Source: Aurantiochytrium sp. KH105
Lineage: Eukaryota > Sar > Bigyra > Thraustochytrida > Thraustochytriidae
Reading direction: 5' to 3'
Assembly (NCBI GenBank): GCA_003116975.1
Contig: BGKB01000071.1
Coordinates: 186,001-250,000, forward strand
Length of the DNA: 64,000 nt
The notes under the pieces are model-generated. The model had not been told where the DNA came from. It made no database searches and worked only from the letters and a program-made list of their open reading frames with translations. Shown piece after piece: positions 45,738 through 56,089 of this stretch. Within the stretch, counting starts at the first letter, position 1. Every line of letters begins with the position of its first letter. Both the position numbers and the translations under genes were made by a program.

Positions 45738-47906
45738 CTACTTGGCGGACTTGAGACGCTGGATCCAATGCTCCGCAAGAGTGGTCCTGGAGGCCACAAG
45801 ATCTTCGAGAAGCTGGGCAGGCTGAAAATGCCAATGCGGGAGCTCCGGGTTGGCATCGTGGATCCGCAAAAGACCGTCTCGCACGGTGTCAAGACCGACG
45901 AGGTCAGCGTAGAACATGGGGCCACCACGGTAACGCGGGAAACCATAGCCTGCATTGTAAAGTACGTCAATGTCCGAAGGCCGCGAGGCAATATCCTCTT
46001 CGAGGATGCGAAAGCCCTCGTTGATCATCGGGTAAAGGACGCGTTCAAGGATCTCCTGGTCCGAAATGTTTGATCGTTTGGGAATTCCAAAATTTTCGCG
46101 GTGCTCGTCGCAGAGCTTGTTGACCGCCTCGTCGTCCGAGGCAGAGCGGCCCTCGTACTTGTACCATCCCGCGCCAGTCTTTTGTCCCAGACGGCCCATG
46201 TCGCAGAGACCATCGGCCAACTTCATCCACGTAGCACCGCGGGCGCCCTTGACATTTTCGGCAGTGTGCGGGTAGTACGACTCGGCCCGAATGCGCTGAC
46301 CAATGTCGTTGCCAGCAAGATCGAGGACGGCGAGCGGGCCCATAGCCATACCAAACATCCCCGGCTGCGGGCCAAGAACGCGATCCACCTGCGAGGGCAG
46401 AGCCCCTTCCTCGACGAGGCCAATGGCCGCCTGCGTGTAAGGCTCAAACATGCGGTTGCCGATGAAACCAAAGCAGTTGCCAGCCAGCATGGTCGTCTTT
46501 CCAATACGCTTGCCCATGTTCATAGCAGTCGCGATGGCCACTTCGCTCGAGGCGGAGCCGCGGACGTTCTCAAGAGCCGGCATCACGTTGGCAGGACTGA
46601 AAAAGTGCATTCCCAAGAACATTTCTGGGCGGCCTGAGGCTTGTGCAATCTCATCAATGTCCAGATACGACGTGTTCGAAGCGAGGAGTGCGGATTCTTT
46701 GCAGATCTTACCCAGCTGGCCAAAGATCTTCTTCTTGAGGTCGAGATTCTCAAAGACAGCCTCAATCACCGCGTCGCACCCTGCAAGTGCCTTGTACTCG
46801 GGATCTGTGGTGCCTTCGATGAGCTCCATACGCGCCGCGACATCTGCTTCAGACATGCGCCCCGAGCGAAAGGCCGAGCTCTTCTTGTAAAGGCCTTCAA
46901 TTGCGTCCTTGGCGCCCTGCAGGGCTTCCTCCGAAGTCTCGGAAAGTGTCACGCGAATGCCTTTATTGGCAAAGCACATGGCAATGCCACGGCCCATGGT
47001 TCCGCCGCCGATAACACCGACGTGCTTCACCTCGAGAGCCTTTTTGCTGTCGATGCCGGGGACCTTGTTGCAGGACCGCTCGGCAAAGAACATGTACTGC
47101 ATGGCCTTGGACTGTGAGCCGTCCATGAGTTCCTGGAAAAGGCGGGCCTCCTCCTTGAGACCGGCGTCGAAGCGTGCGCTCTCTACGGCTGCACGCACGG
47201 CATCAACAATCTTTTGGGGCGCCTCCTGGCCGCGCGCGATTTTGGCGAACTTGACGCGCGCGCTGGCGTAAACGTCGTCGTCCACAGGTTCGACGGTGCG
47301 CTCCGAGATGCGCGGCACGGGTTTCTTGTCAGAAACGGACTCGGCGAACTTGATGGCGCCCGCCAAAAGTTCGTCTGCCGTCTTGCCCTCGATAATTTCG
47401 TCGACGATCCCGAGCTTGTGCGCTACCGATGCCCCGATGGGCTTGCCAGTTCCAATCATCTCGAGCGCCTGCTCGACACCGACTACACGTGGAAGACGCT
47501 GAGTCCCACCAGCGCCGGGCAGGATTCCGAGGTGGACCTCGGGAAGACCGACCTTGGCGCTCGAGAGCGCCACGCGGTAGTTGCACGAGAGCGCGGTCTC
47601 GAGGCCCCCGCCGAGCGCATTGCCATGAATGGCGGCCACAACGGGGATGTCGGAGGCGTCGAGCTGCGCAAAGACCTGGTTCAGGTCTGGATCATCGTTC
47701 CAGGCGCCACTGGCAAACTCCTTGATGTCGGCACCCGCGGGGAAGGTTGCACCCTCGCCCAGAATCACCACCGACTTGGCGCCATCTTGCTGCGCTTGCT
47801 TGAGCCCCTGCACGAGACCCTGGCGCACCGCGCGGCTCAACCCATTCACGGGTGGGTTGCTCGCCGTCACAATCGCCACACCCTGCTTCAACGCGTACTT
47901 GGACAT
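45738..47906 (-). CDS. Bifunctional enoyl-CoA hydratase / 3-hydroxyacyl-CoA dehydrogenase
   Basis: ATG at 47906 gives 722 aa, the usual length of peroxisomal L-bifunctional enzyme (EHHADH). The crotonase domain (about residues 1-190) has ALGGGLETALSCNYRVA and VGLPEVHLGILPGAGGTQRLP, with both expected catalytic glutamates. The dehydrogenase begins with VGVIGGGTMGRGIAMCFANKG (NAD-binding, about residue 295), then GMHFFSPANVMPALE and GNCFGFIGNRMFEPY. The C-terminal domain has GYGFPRYRGGPMFYAD. It carries out the second and third steps of fatty-acid beta-oxidation. The chain ends KSAK, not a canonical peroxisomal SKL signal. The frame stays open upstream to an ATG at 48125, adding an Arg/Ser/Gly-rich 73-residue extension of uncertain reality. 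Confidence 0.92.
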   Translation of the reverse strand: MSKYALKQGVAIVTASNPPVNGLSRAVRQGLVQGLKQAQQDGAKSVVILGEGATFPAGADIKEFASGAWNDDPDLNQVFAQLDASDIPVVAAIHGNALGGGLETALSCNYRVALSSAKVGLPEVHLGILPGAGGTQRLPRVVGVEQALEMIGTGKPIGASVAHKLGIVDEIIEGKTADELLAGAIKFAESVSDKKPVPRISERTVEPVDDDVYASARVKFAKIARGQEAPQKIVDAVRAAVESARFDAGLKEEARLFQELMDGSQSKAMQYMFFAERSCNKVPGIDSKKALEVKHVGVIGGGTMGRGIAMCFANKGIRVTLSETSEEALQGAKDAIEGLYKKSSAFRSGRMSEADVAARMELIEGTTDPEYKALAGCDAVIEAVFENLDLKKKIFGQLGKICKESALLASNTSYLDIDEIAQASGRPEMFLGMHFFSPANVMPALENVRGSASSEVAIATAMNMGKRIGKTTMLAGNCFGFIGNRMFEPYTQAAIGLVEEGALPSQVDRVLGPQPGMFGMAMGPLAVLDLAGNDIGQRIRAESYYPHTAENVKGARGATWMKLADGLCDMGRLGQKTGAGWYKYEGRSASDDEAVNKLCDEHRENFGIPKRSNISDQEILERVLYPMINEGFRILEEDIASRPSDIDVLYNAGYGFPRYRGGPMFYADLVGLDTVRDGLLRIHDANPELPHWHFQPAQLLEDLVASRTTLAEHWIQRLKSAK

Positions 47907-48831
47907 CCTCTCCCCAACGTGCGTGCGTCCCGACGTCGAGGCAGCTCCTGCTGCGCCGCTCCCTTCTTGCTGCTCTCCTGCGCTGCCTGCTGCTCGCCGT
48001 CGCCGCCGTCTCGAGCCAAGATCCCTGTAATGGAGTTTGCAATCTGCAACTTGACTCTGTGCGTCAGTCAGTACTGCCGCGATATCGTACCGGGTGCGCT
48101 CTTTGTCAGTCCGCTCAGCCCGCATACGTACGTACCAGGCGTATCACTGACCAAGCTCAGATCGACCTCAGCTATTGTTATGAGTCGCACTACCGGGGCG
48201 GCCGCAAGACGGGCCCTCGTCGTGCGCATCGCATCGCATCGCATCGCATCACATCGCATCGCATCGCATCGCATCACATCGCATCGCATCACATCGCGGT
48301 GTTGGTTTACTTTTGCTTGCTTTTGCACATGCCCACCGCGAAAAAGCACATACTCCCCGCGAGCACAGCAGAGCTGAGCCAGAGAAAAAATGGCCGCCAG
48401 CAAGTCCTTTCCAAAGCTCTCCAAGGCGCGCGCGAGCTTCTCCATCATCTTGCCAGAAGACTCAGAAAAAGGGACGCTGTCGCCACTCCCGTATACACCA
48501 TCCATCCATCGATCGACCCTTGTAAAGTGGCCCAATTGCTTTGCTTGCCGAGCGGAAAGCGGGCTAACGCACATACGCGAGCTGGGCCGCGGCGCCTGCT
48601 TTTTACTAGCACAGCGGGCAGGACTCGAGCGGGCTTTGTCAACGGCCGGAAGACGGGACCCTTGCCTTGCTTGCCTTGGACGGAGGAAGGGCTTCGCGAG
48701 TGTTCCAGAGCCCTCTCGCCAGCGCATGCAGACACGGAAAGCCGAGCAAGCAGAACAGGTGGTCAGACCTCCGTCAGTTCGCGGGAGCCGACGAGACCGG
48801 CGGAGAAACGGACGGGAGAAGGAGCAGGACG
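47907..48831. other. Intergenic: divergent promoter region
   Basis: These 925 bp lie between the beta-oxidation enzyme (minus) and SPAG1 (plus) and contain a 70-bp GCATC pentanucleotide array. An ATG at 48390 in good context opens 183 codons that overlap SPAG1 in another frame; the protein has no recognisable features. Confidence 0.45.
48226..48295 (+). repeat. (GCATC)14 pentanucleotide array
   Basis: There are fourteen 5-bp units, eleven GCATC and three ACATC, with no indel. It lies about 320 bp upstream of the beta-oxidation enzyme ATG and 540 bp upstream of SPAG1. Confidence 0.93.
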
Positions 48832-50235
48832 ATGATGCAAGCCCTCGCGCAGTCCGCTGGCAAGAGCGCGAAAAACGCGCAAGAGCCCAAAGAGGCGCTC
48901 CCGGACGTTCCCGTGGAGCACCTGGACTACGGGTATATTGAAAAGTGCAAGGATGCCGACGAATTGCGCGACATCCTGCGCGTCCTGCAGTCGGGCAAGG
49001 AAGGGCGATGGTATGAGCTGGAAAGGGCCTGTGAAAAGAAGATGGTCGAGTGCATGCCCGCCAAAGAGCGCACTCTCTACGTGGCACAGCACACAGAGCC
49101 CTCGGATCAGGACAAGCAACGGGCTGCATCAGACCTCACTTCCTTTCTAGAGTCCATCGCACAGCGCGACGCCTCTCTCCGGGGAGAAAACGGCGACGCC
49201 CGCTCGCCGACGTCGCGCGTTGAAACCGAAAATGGGCCTGAAGCAATCTTCGATGTCGCAAGCGAAAGCTCCACTAGGCCTGCACCGCACAAAGAGCGCT
49301 CTCTCCCTCCTGTGCGAGGAACGAGCGGCGCCGAAGTCGAGACCAAAAGCGCCCCCAAAACGATGATCTCGCACCGCACCCCAGATGAAGTCAAGGAGGA
49401 GGAGCGCCATCGCCAGGAACGCATCTCGGGCTACGACTTTCGCGCCTGGGATAAGTACGATGTCGAGAATGAGCTCAAGCGTATCGACGAAGAAGACCAG
49501 GCTGAAGCCGCGTGCAAGGCGGAGAGGATTGCAGCAAGACAAGCAGCCATCGACGAGCGGCAAAAGCGCGCGGAGCGCAGCCGTGCGCAACTGGGATTGC
49601 CAGAGAATCTCGAAGACATGTCGGCCGACCAGCGCACTTTTCACGCGGATCGCGAGCGCGAAAAGGGCAACGAGTGTTTCCGTGCCCTCGAGTTCGAGGC
49701 GTCTCTTCGCCACTATTCGCGATGCGTGCTTCTCATGCCCCCAAACCACACTGACGCTCGTCCCTTTGCCAACCGAGCCATGGCACTTCTCAAACTCGAG
49801 CGTTGGGCAGAGGCAGAGCGCGACTGCGACGCGGCGCTGGAAGTTGACGCGAGTTTCACCAAGGCCTACATTCGCCGCGGCATGGCGCGTCATCGCCGCG
49901 GCAAATACCTCGATGCCATCGACGACTTTGAAGAAGCCCTCCAGCATGAACCGCGCAACACCAAGCTCAACGGTCTTCTCGCCGAGTCTCGCAAAATGTA
50001 CAACAAAGTTGGTGGCATTGGCGCCGAGCGTCCCGGTGCACCGGCTCGAGATGGTGAGGGTGGCAATAAAAAACCCGAGACCTTCAAGAAACTGATGATC
50101 ATGGAGGACTCGGACTCGGAAGACTCGGACTCGGAAGACGACGAGAGCGAGGCCAAGATCGACGTTGAGGCCAACGCCAAGGTCAGTGATGGCCTCAAAT
50201 CCCAAGAGGGCGAGAACGAGCAGCAGCACCAGCAG

Positions 50236-50272
<37 letters not shown>

Positions 50273-51804
50273 GCGAGTTAAGCCTCAAGGAGAGTGTAAA
50301 AGGGTCCGGGGCGTCCGAGAGCGAGCCCCCTTCCCCAGAAGAGGAGTACGTGCTCATTGACACCGCCGCCCAGATCGACGATTGGGTCGAGGCCAAACGA
50401 CGTGGCGCGGAAATGTTTGCCAAGAAGGATTTTCGCAACGCTCTCGCATGGTTTTCACGCGCGTGCGAAATTCTTCGTGCGCCTGTTCAAGAAGGGAGTG
50501 AGACGTCGCGCGCGTCTTCCCAGCAGGACCTCTGTAACTGTCTTGGCAACATGGCTGTCTGCAACAAGGAGCTCGCACGCTGGAACGAAGTTGTTCAGAT
50601 TTGCGACGGCATTCTTGAGCTCCAAAAGGACAATATTAAGGCACTCTTTCGCCGTGGCGTTGCCCTCGAGGAACTTGGGCGCTTCGAGGACGCCTTGCAA
50701 GACATGTGTCAGATTCTTCGACTCGAACCAGAGCGCGCCGAGGCCGGCGATCGCATTGCAGCCCTTATGGCAAAGCTCAACAGCGCAAGCGCAAGCACGA
50801 AGTCGTCCCCTCCTGTTCCTCCTGTCACTCCTGCAGCGCCGTCTGCGATTGACGTGAACACCACAGCACAGTCTTTGCCATCTACAACAGCAAAAGCAGC
50901 ACCAGCAGCATCCGTCAAAGCCACTTCTGACCCAGCAAAAGTGCCAGTGGAACCCCCTGTGCTGAGCGCCGAAGAGACTCTCGAGCAGATCAAGGCCAAG
51001 GGGAATGATCTCTTTAAAACGGGTGACTTGGAGGGCGCCCTTCGCAAATACCAACAATGCCTTGACCTGGATGGAACCAATGTTTCTGTTCTCGCCAACA
51101 TCGCCATGGTTTGCTTGCAGCAAGAAGAGTATCAGCAAGCAGCAGATGCCGCTACAAAGGCTCTCAACCGCGCCAGCAAGAGCGACAAAATTTATGCCAA
51201 GCTTCTCTACCGACGCGCTCTGGCCAAAAAGGCGTTGCATAATCTCGAGGGTGCGCTGACGGATCTGCAAGGCATTCTTGAGATCGAACCCCGAAACAGC
51301 AGGGTTCAGGCGGAGATAAGCCAGGTGCAAAAGTTGCAGCGCGTGGAAACCGAAAAGAAGCGTATCGAAGAGCGCCGTGCAAAGCGGGCCGAAGCCGAGG
51401 AGCTGGCCAAGCGCGCGCATGCTCGCGCTGCGGCCAAGACCTCTGCCAAAGGAAGACCTGCCTTTTCCGTGCCCGCGTCTGGCTACGAGTTCCAACGTGT
51501 ATGGCGCTCGTTGACAGTAAGCGAGCGCGCCGCTTACCTGGCTGCAATTCCTTCGACTCAATTTGCCAAGATTTTTCGCGTCGAACTCGAAGACGACACG
51601 CTGATCGAGATGGTGAGCGCCATTGATCTCGAGCTCATCCCGAAGGAGATGGATGTTGCTCAGAACATTTTGCGTGCGCTCGCAACTATTCCCCGATTTG
51701 CAACCACGATTAAGTTCCTGTCCAAGTCGCAGCGTGCAGTTGTTCAGGCTACAGTGAACAAGGCGGAGGATCCTTCCATCGCAAAGCTTTTCTTTCCTGA
51801 ATAG
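48832..51804 (+). CDS. SPAG1: SPAG1-like TPR co-chaperone (axonemal dynein assembly factor)
   Basis: ATG at 48832 (or 48835) gives 990 aa. The N terminus VPVEHLDYGYIEKCKDADELRDIL matches the SPAG1 start (IPIEHLDFKYIEKC...), followed by SPAG1-type WDKYDVENELKRIDEE near residue 207. Three TPR blocks follow (about residues 270-380, 515-640 and 718-830), each opening with a phrase like KEKGNECF, AKRRGAEMF or KAKGNDLF; a polyglutamine run lies near 470. The C terminus (about 880-975: GYEFQRVWRSL and later VELEDDTLIEMVSAI) is an RPAP3_C domain. SPAG1 works with HSP90/HSP70 and R2TP in cytoplasmic pre-assembly of axonemal dynein arms, implying a flagellated stage. Length is near the animal protein (926 aa). 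Confidence 0.92.
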
Positions 51805-52208
51805 ATTGGTCGTTATTACCGTAAGGTTCGAACCTTGATCTCTGTAAAAGATTTCCTCTCGCTGCTGCTCATTTGATAGTACAAACATCGAGGATGTGCA
51901 TGCCAGTGTCTCCTGGTATGCATTGGCTGCAATGTTCGCCGATGGGCATTGCATTTACTTCGACTTGCGCGTTGCATCTACTTTGACACTCTCGTCTCGT
52001 TCATTTTCAGAGACGTGGTTTCTGCCCGGCACTTGCCAGCTTCTTGACAAGTCAAGATCACTCCCTTCGGGGGAAGTCAGCAGCACCCGGGGTCACCCAA
52101 TCACCACAGCACTTACATGGCAATCTTTTCAAAAAGTAGTGGTATGATAATCTTGTAGAATTTCGATGTTTGTTAATTGTGTCTATGTGTGAAGGAGTTT
52201 GACTTATC
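51805..52208. other. Intergenic between convergent SPAG1 and importin-5
   Basis: This 404-bp 3'-to-3' spacer has a 14-bp palindrome AAGGTTCGAACCTT at 51822-51835 and otherwise nothing recognisable. Confidence 0.45.
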
Positions 52209-55200
52209 TCATGAGGGTGGCACCGGTGCCTGGCCAGGCGCAGGGCCACCAAGGTTAGTGTGAACCCAGGCCCTCGTCTCGTTCGAGACAATAGCCGTTT
52301 CCTCGTCAAAAGCACCAGTCTTTGTGCTGAGGCCGGTATCGTTGCTGCAAGCTTCAATCAGGATCTGGCGGATGCGGTCCGCATGTGGCATAAAGGTAGC
52401 GTTCTGCGTCGCAAGAGCGCGGTAGAGGCGATAATGCACAATTCGCGACTCGAGGGCATCCGAGGTGCACGGAGGGTACGTAAGGAACTTCGCCGTGATG
52501 CTCGTGGCGTTCTTAAAGATGATGCACTTGAGAAGCGCCGAGATCGCATTGTCAGTGGCACTAGCGCCGAAACCGGTGCGAGCGCCTTGGGCCTCAATCG
52601 CCTTAACAAGAGCCTGCACGATTTGTTCCATGTACGGGTCGACGTAGGTACCACCGTGCTGAACACAAACACCGAGACCAAAGAGGGAGGCCTGGCGGAG
52701 ACCATTGTTGGCGGCGTCCGCGTGCCGAAGCAAGTGCGGCATGGCCTTGTTCACGAGCTCAGCAGCCCGCGGCCCACCGTGCTCGATCACGTCGTCGAGA
52801 AAGAAGAGTCCGACCGCCTTGAGCGACGGTGTCACGCCGGAAGCAGGGTCCTTGCTAAGGGGGGCATCGAGCAGGCGATCCGCAATAGGGAGAACATGCT
52901 TCGCAAAGGGCTCCAGCGCAGCCTCGCCGTGCGCCTTGACCAGGAGACCCACACTTTCCGCGAGAGAGTCCATCACTTCGTGGTTGTGCGAATCCTTCCA
53001 CCAAGGCTTGCCACGAGGGCGATCGCACGAGCTCCGCATGAGGGACACGAGGGTCGCGATAGTGTTTTCGAGCTGGTCTTGCGGAACGTTAAAGATAGGC
53101 ATGTAGCGCTCGCGCGAGTAGCTATCATTGCACATACGGTCAATGTTGGTCTCCGTGAGCCCACCGCTCTCAAACCCAGCGCGGAGAATCTCGGTAATCT
53201 GGTTTGCAGTAGCGGTGAGCAGGAGCGAGCTTTGATCCTCATCCTCATCCATTTCCTTGCCCATGGCCTGTTCCTCCTGGCGCTGCTCGTCCTCGTTGGC
53301 AGCCTCGAGGAAGCCGTCCACAAGGTTGTTCACGCACGATTCGAGAGACTTTTGAAACAACGTTTGCGAGAATTCGCGACGCGCGGCGTTCACTTCGGTG
53401 CCCTGCTGGTTGAGCCACTTACCCACAGCCGTCACGAGGCAGCCAATGCCGTAGACAGCGTAAAGCTGAAAGTCGGGCGAAGTCACGCCGCCGTTAAGGA
53501 GCTCGATGAAGAGCTTGGCAATGTCGCCGGCCCAAGGCATGAGTTTAAGACCAAGGTCCGCCACGAGCGTGTGGATGAGCTCGGTGACGCGGAGACGGTC
53601 CTTGAAGAGAAAAGTATTAATGCAGAGAACACCCTCCTCGGTCATGACGTACTGCTTGCTGTGGTCAGGATCCTCGTCCTCGTCCTCGTCTTCCTCCTGG
53701 AGCTTTTCGAGCTCAGCCTCGTCGACCTCATGGTAATGGGACTTGTTGGCCCACTCAATGAAGCGAGGCATAATCTTTCCGAGCACAGCCTCGTCGACCG
53801 AGTCGCCCATGCAGACGCAAATGTTGGTTGCAAGGCTTGCCACCTGAGCGTTGCGGTCCGTGTCGCCCTTTGCCCACTCCGAGTCCATGTAGCGGAGGAC
53901 AAACTCCATCAGCGCGCCGGCGTCCGGCATGAACTTAGAGGCACCAACAGCCATGCCCATCAGAGAAAGACACTCCATGATGAGACCCAGCAGGTGGCTC
54001 TGCTTCTCGTTCCAGGTGGAGCGCTCGGTCGAAACCTTGCCCGCACCATGGTTTGCCATGTGTTGCTTGGACTCGGCCACGGCCTGCTCTTGGTGCGAGT
54101 AGAGCTCCTTGACGAGAGGCATAAAGGTATCGTAAAAGGGGGTAAAGTCCTCGCCGAGGGCCTTGGCCACGGCGCCAACGGCCTGGACGCAAGAGCCTGT
54201 GACGTCGGCCACATCGACGGCACCGTCGACAAGAGCAAAGCCATGCTGGGCGGTCTGCTGCTGCTGCAACGCCGAGGAGGCCTTGATGAGGCCAATCAGG
54301 CGCTCCAAAATCGGCTGCGTGAAGTTGCTGAGAAGTTCAGCACCCTTACCATCCTCGGAACCTGAGCAAAAGTAGGCGACAGCCAGAGCGCCCTTGCTCG
54401 CAAAGGCCCACTGCGCGGGCGACTTGCTCTGGGGCGGCTCGAGGGTCTTGGTGATGCACTCAAGGAGCATGGGACCAAAGAGCGTTTGCACATTGGGGCG
54501 CTCGTTGTTGCCGCTCGAGTCAAAACCGGTCTCGTCAGAGTCCTCATCCTCATCGTAGAGCGTGCTGGCGTCAGAGTACACAAAGAGCAGGGTGCTGAGC
54601 GTGTCGAGCGCCACGTGGCGCACACGCATTTTCGTGTTCGGGTTGTTGACAAAGGGCACAAGGCGTTCGAGAACAGACTGCAGGTTCTCGTAGAGCAACT
54701 TGCCCGAAGTATAGGCCAACGAGTTGAGCGCGCTGATGCCGGCACGCTCGCGGCGCCAGTCGCCCGAGGCAGCAAGAAGCTGGTGGATCATAGGGAAGAG
54801 CAGGGGCACGGTAAGATCCTCGCCAATGTTCTCGATCAGGAGATAGAGGGCGCGGAAACCATGGTCGTACAGGGTGTCTTCCGTGGCGGCGCCTTCGACC
54901 TTGGCAAAGTCGTCCTCGTCCTCATCCTCGTCGACACTAAGCGTGAGGCGGATGCAGCTCTCGAGCAGGCTCTTGATGAGCTCCTGATTGGCCTTAATGG
55001 CAAGAGGAAGCTCCATGGCGATCTGCACACACACCTCGAGGCTCTGCTTTTGCACGTCCTCCGAGCCGTTGTTGGCAGCGGCGGCACCGAGCTCGAGCAT
55101 GGTCTTAACGAGAGGCTCAGCCACGTTGCTCTTGTGAACGAGACGAGGCTGGTTCTGAATCATCTCAATGACAGACTCGCACCACTTGAGCAAGAGTTCC

Positions 55201-55889
55201 TCATTATTGCCCACAGCGGTGACAACATTGAGCGCCGCAGGCACGATGGCATGGAACTCGGAAGCATCGTCCTCATCGAGAAAGGTGAGCAGACACGCGC
55301 CCGCCGAGACAGCCGCGATGCGCACCTGGATACTGTCATTGGGCGGTGACGTCATGAGTTTAGTCAGGAGATCGCGCAATTCAAAGGGGGTAGTGCCCAC
55401 CTCGACCTTGGCAGGAACAGTTTTCATAAGTTCTTCGATTGTGATGACTGCCACATGCGCCGTTGCGCCACCTTCGTCGGAGCTCGAGCACATTTGCGCA
55501 AGGTTACCGAGCAGCGTGGGCCAGTGATCATTGCCATTTTGGTCAAAGGACATGCGTGCGACCTGGGCCACAATCTGACTGACTTGGCGCTTGGTCTTGG
55601 GCGTAGGTGCGGACTGCAGCCTGCCGAGGAGCACGCTACGAAGATTCTCCTTCTCGTCGTTGCTCAGAGTCTTCCACCACTTCTCTCCGGTCTTTTTCCG
55701 AGTAAGTTGGCCGCGGAAGAGCACGGCGCCGAACTGGCAGATGGCCGCGTCTGGGCTAACGAGCACGAGCTGCAGGAGGTTGTTCATGGTCGACCTGACA
55801 TCGCTCGCCAACGCCTGCACGAACTGCTTCTCGGCGGCATCGCGCTCTGCGTTGTTGTTCGACTGCAGGCTCCGCAGCAGACCCTCCAT
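52209..55889 (-). CDS. IPO5: Importin-5 / karyopherin beta-3 type nuclear import receptor
   Basis: This 1,226-aa HEAT-repeat protein starts at ATG 55889 with LLRSLQSNNNAERDAAEKQF, the usual importin-beta opening. Family-like motifs include FGAVLFRGQL, SQIVAQVARMSFDQNGNDHWPTLL, an acidic loop near the middle, VPFVNNPNTKMRVRHVALDTLSTLL, an IPO5-like MPRFIEWANKSHY and a Glu-rich loop, then GDIAKLFIELLNGGVTSPDFQLYAVYGIGCL. The C-terminal repeats contain FGLGVCVQHGG. Kap121/IPO5 imports ribosomal proteins and other cargos and binds RanGTP at its N-terminal repeats. Assignment to IPO5 rather than another importin-beta (IPO4) is by general motif resemblance and moderate. Confidence 0.82.
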   Translation of the reverse strand: MEGLLRSLQSNNNAERDAAEKQFVQALASDVRSTMNNLLQLVLVSPDAAICQFGAVLFRGQLTRKKTGEKWWKTLSNDEKENLRSVLLGRLQSAPTPKTKRQVSQIVAQVARMSFDQNGNDHWPTLLGNLAQMCSSSDEGGATAHVAVITIEELMKTVPAKVEVGTTPFELRDLLTKLMTSPPNDSIQVRIAAVSAGACLLTFLDEDDASEFHAIVPAALNVVTAVGNNEELLLKWCESVIEMIQNQPRLVHKSNVAEPLVKTMLELGAAAANNGSEDVQKQSLEVCVQIAMELPLAIKANQELIKSLLESCIRLTLSVDEDEDEDDFAKVEGAATEDTLYDHGFRALYLLIENIGEDLTVPLLFPMIHQLLAASGDWRRERAGISALNSLAYTSGKLLYENLQSVLERLVPFVNNPNTKMRVRHVALDTLSTLLFVYSDASTLYDEDEDSDETGFDSSGNNERPNVQTLFGPMLLECITKTLEPPQSKSPAQWAFASKGALAVAYFCSGSEDGKGAELLSNFTQPILERLIGLIKASSALQQQQTAQHGFALVDGAVDVADVTGSCVQAVGAVAKALGEDFTPFYDTFMPLVKELYSHQEQAVAESKQHMANHGAGKVSTERSTWNEKQSHLLGLIMECLSLMGMAVGASKFMPDAGALMEFVLRYMDSEWAKGDTDRNAQVASLATNICVCMGDSVDEAVLGKIMPRFIEWANKSHYHEVDEAELEKLQEEDEDEDEDPDHSKQYVMTEEGVLCINTFLFKDRLRVTELIHTLVADLGLKLMPWAGDIAKLFIELLNGGVTSPDFQLYAVYGIGCLVTAVGKWLNQQGTEVNAARREFSQTLFQKSLESCVNNLVDGFLEAANEDEQRQEEQAMGKEMDEDEDQSSLLLTATANQITEILRAGFESGGLTETNIDRMCNDSYSRERYMPIFNVPQDQLENTIATLVSLMRSSCDRPRGKPWWKDSHNHEVMDSLAESVGLLVKAHGEAALEPFAKHVLPIADRLLDAPLSKDPASGVTPSLKAVGLFFLDDVIEHGGPRAAELVNKAMPHLLRHADAANNGLRQASLFGLGVCVQHGGTYVDPYMEQIVQALVKAIEAQGARTGFGASATDNAISALLKCIIFKNATSITAKFLTYPPCTSDALESRIVHYRLYRALATQNATFMPHADRIRQILIEACSNDTGLSTKTGAFDEETAIVSNETRAWVHTNLGGPAPGQAPVPPS

Positions 55890-56056
55890 GGTTTCTCCTG
55901 TTGGTCGTGGACTTGGTCGCCACCACTCGTGCGTCTCGTCTCGGACCTCGCCTCTCCTTCAGACCGCGCCGCCGCAGTCACCGCCGCAGGGACGGCGGGA
56001 GGGCGAGCGGGGCCGCGCGTGCGCGATTGAGCGAGCGAGCGAACGTGCGTGCTTGC

Positions 56057-56089
<33 letters not shown>

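Noticed and set aside
48390..48941. 183-codon frame with ATG in good context upstream of SPAG1
   Set aside because: It overlaps the SPAG1 start in another frame, has no family features, and is composed of low-complexity leader-like sequence; a 5' exon role cannot be excluded.
51822..51835. GGTTCGAACC resembling a tRNA B box
   Set aside because: There is no A box at the right distance on either strand and no cloverleaf; it is just a palindrome.
50455..51954. 499-codon open frame on the minus strand
   Set aside because: It is antisense to SPAG1, which has strong positional matches in the sense frame.
52260..54365. 701-codon open frame on the plus strand
   Set aside because: It lies wholly antisense to importin-5, starts with a non-ATG codon, and its translation has only mirrored charge patterns and no family motif.
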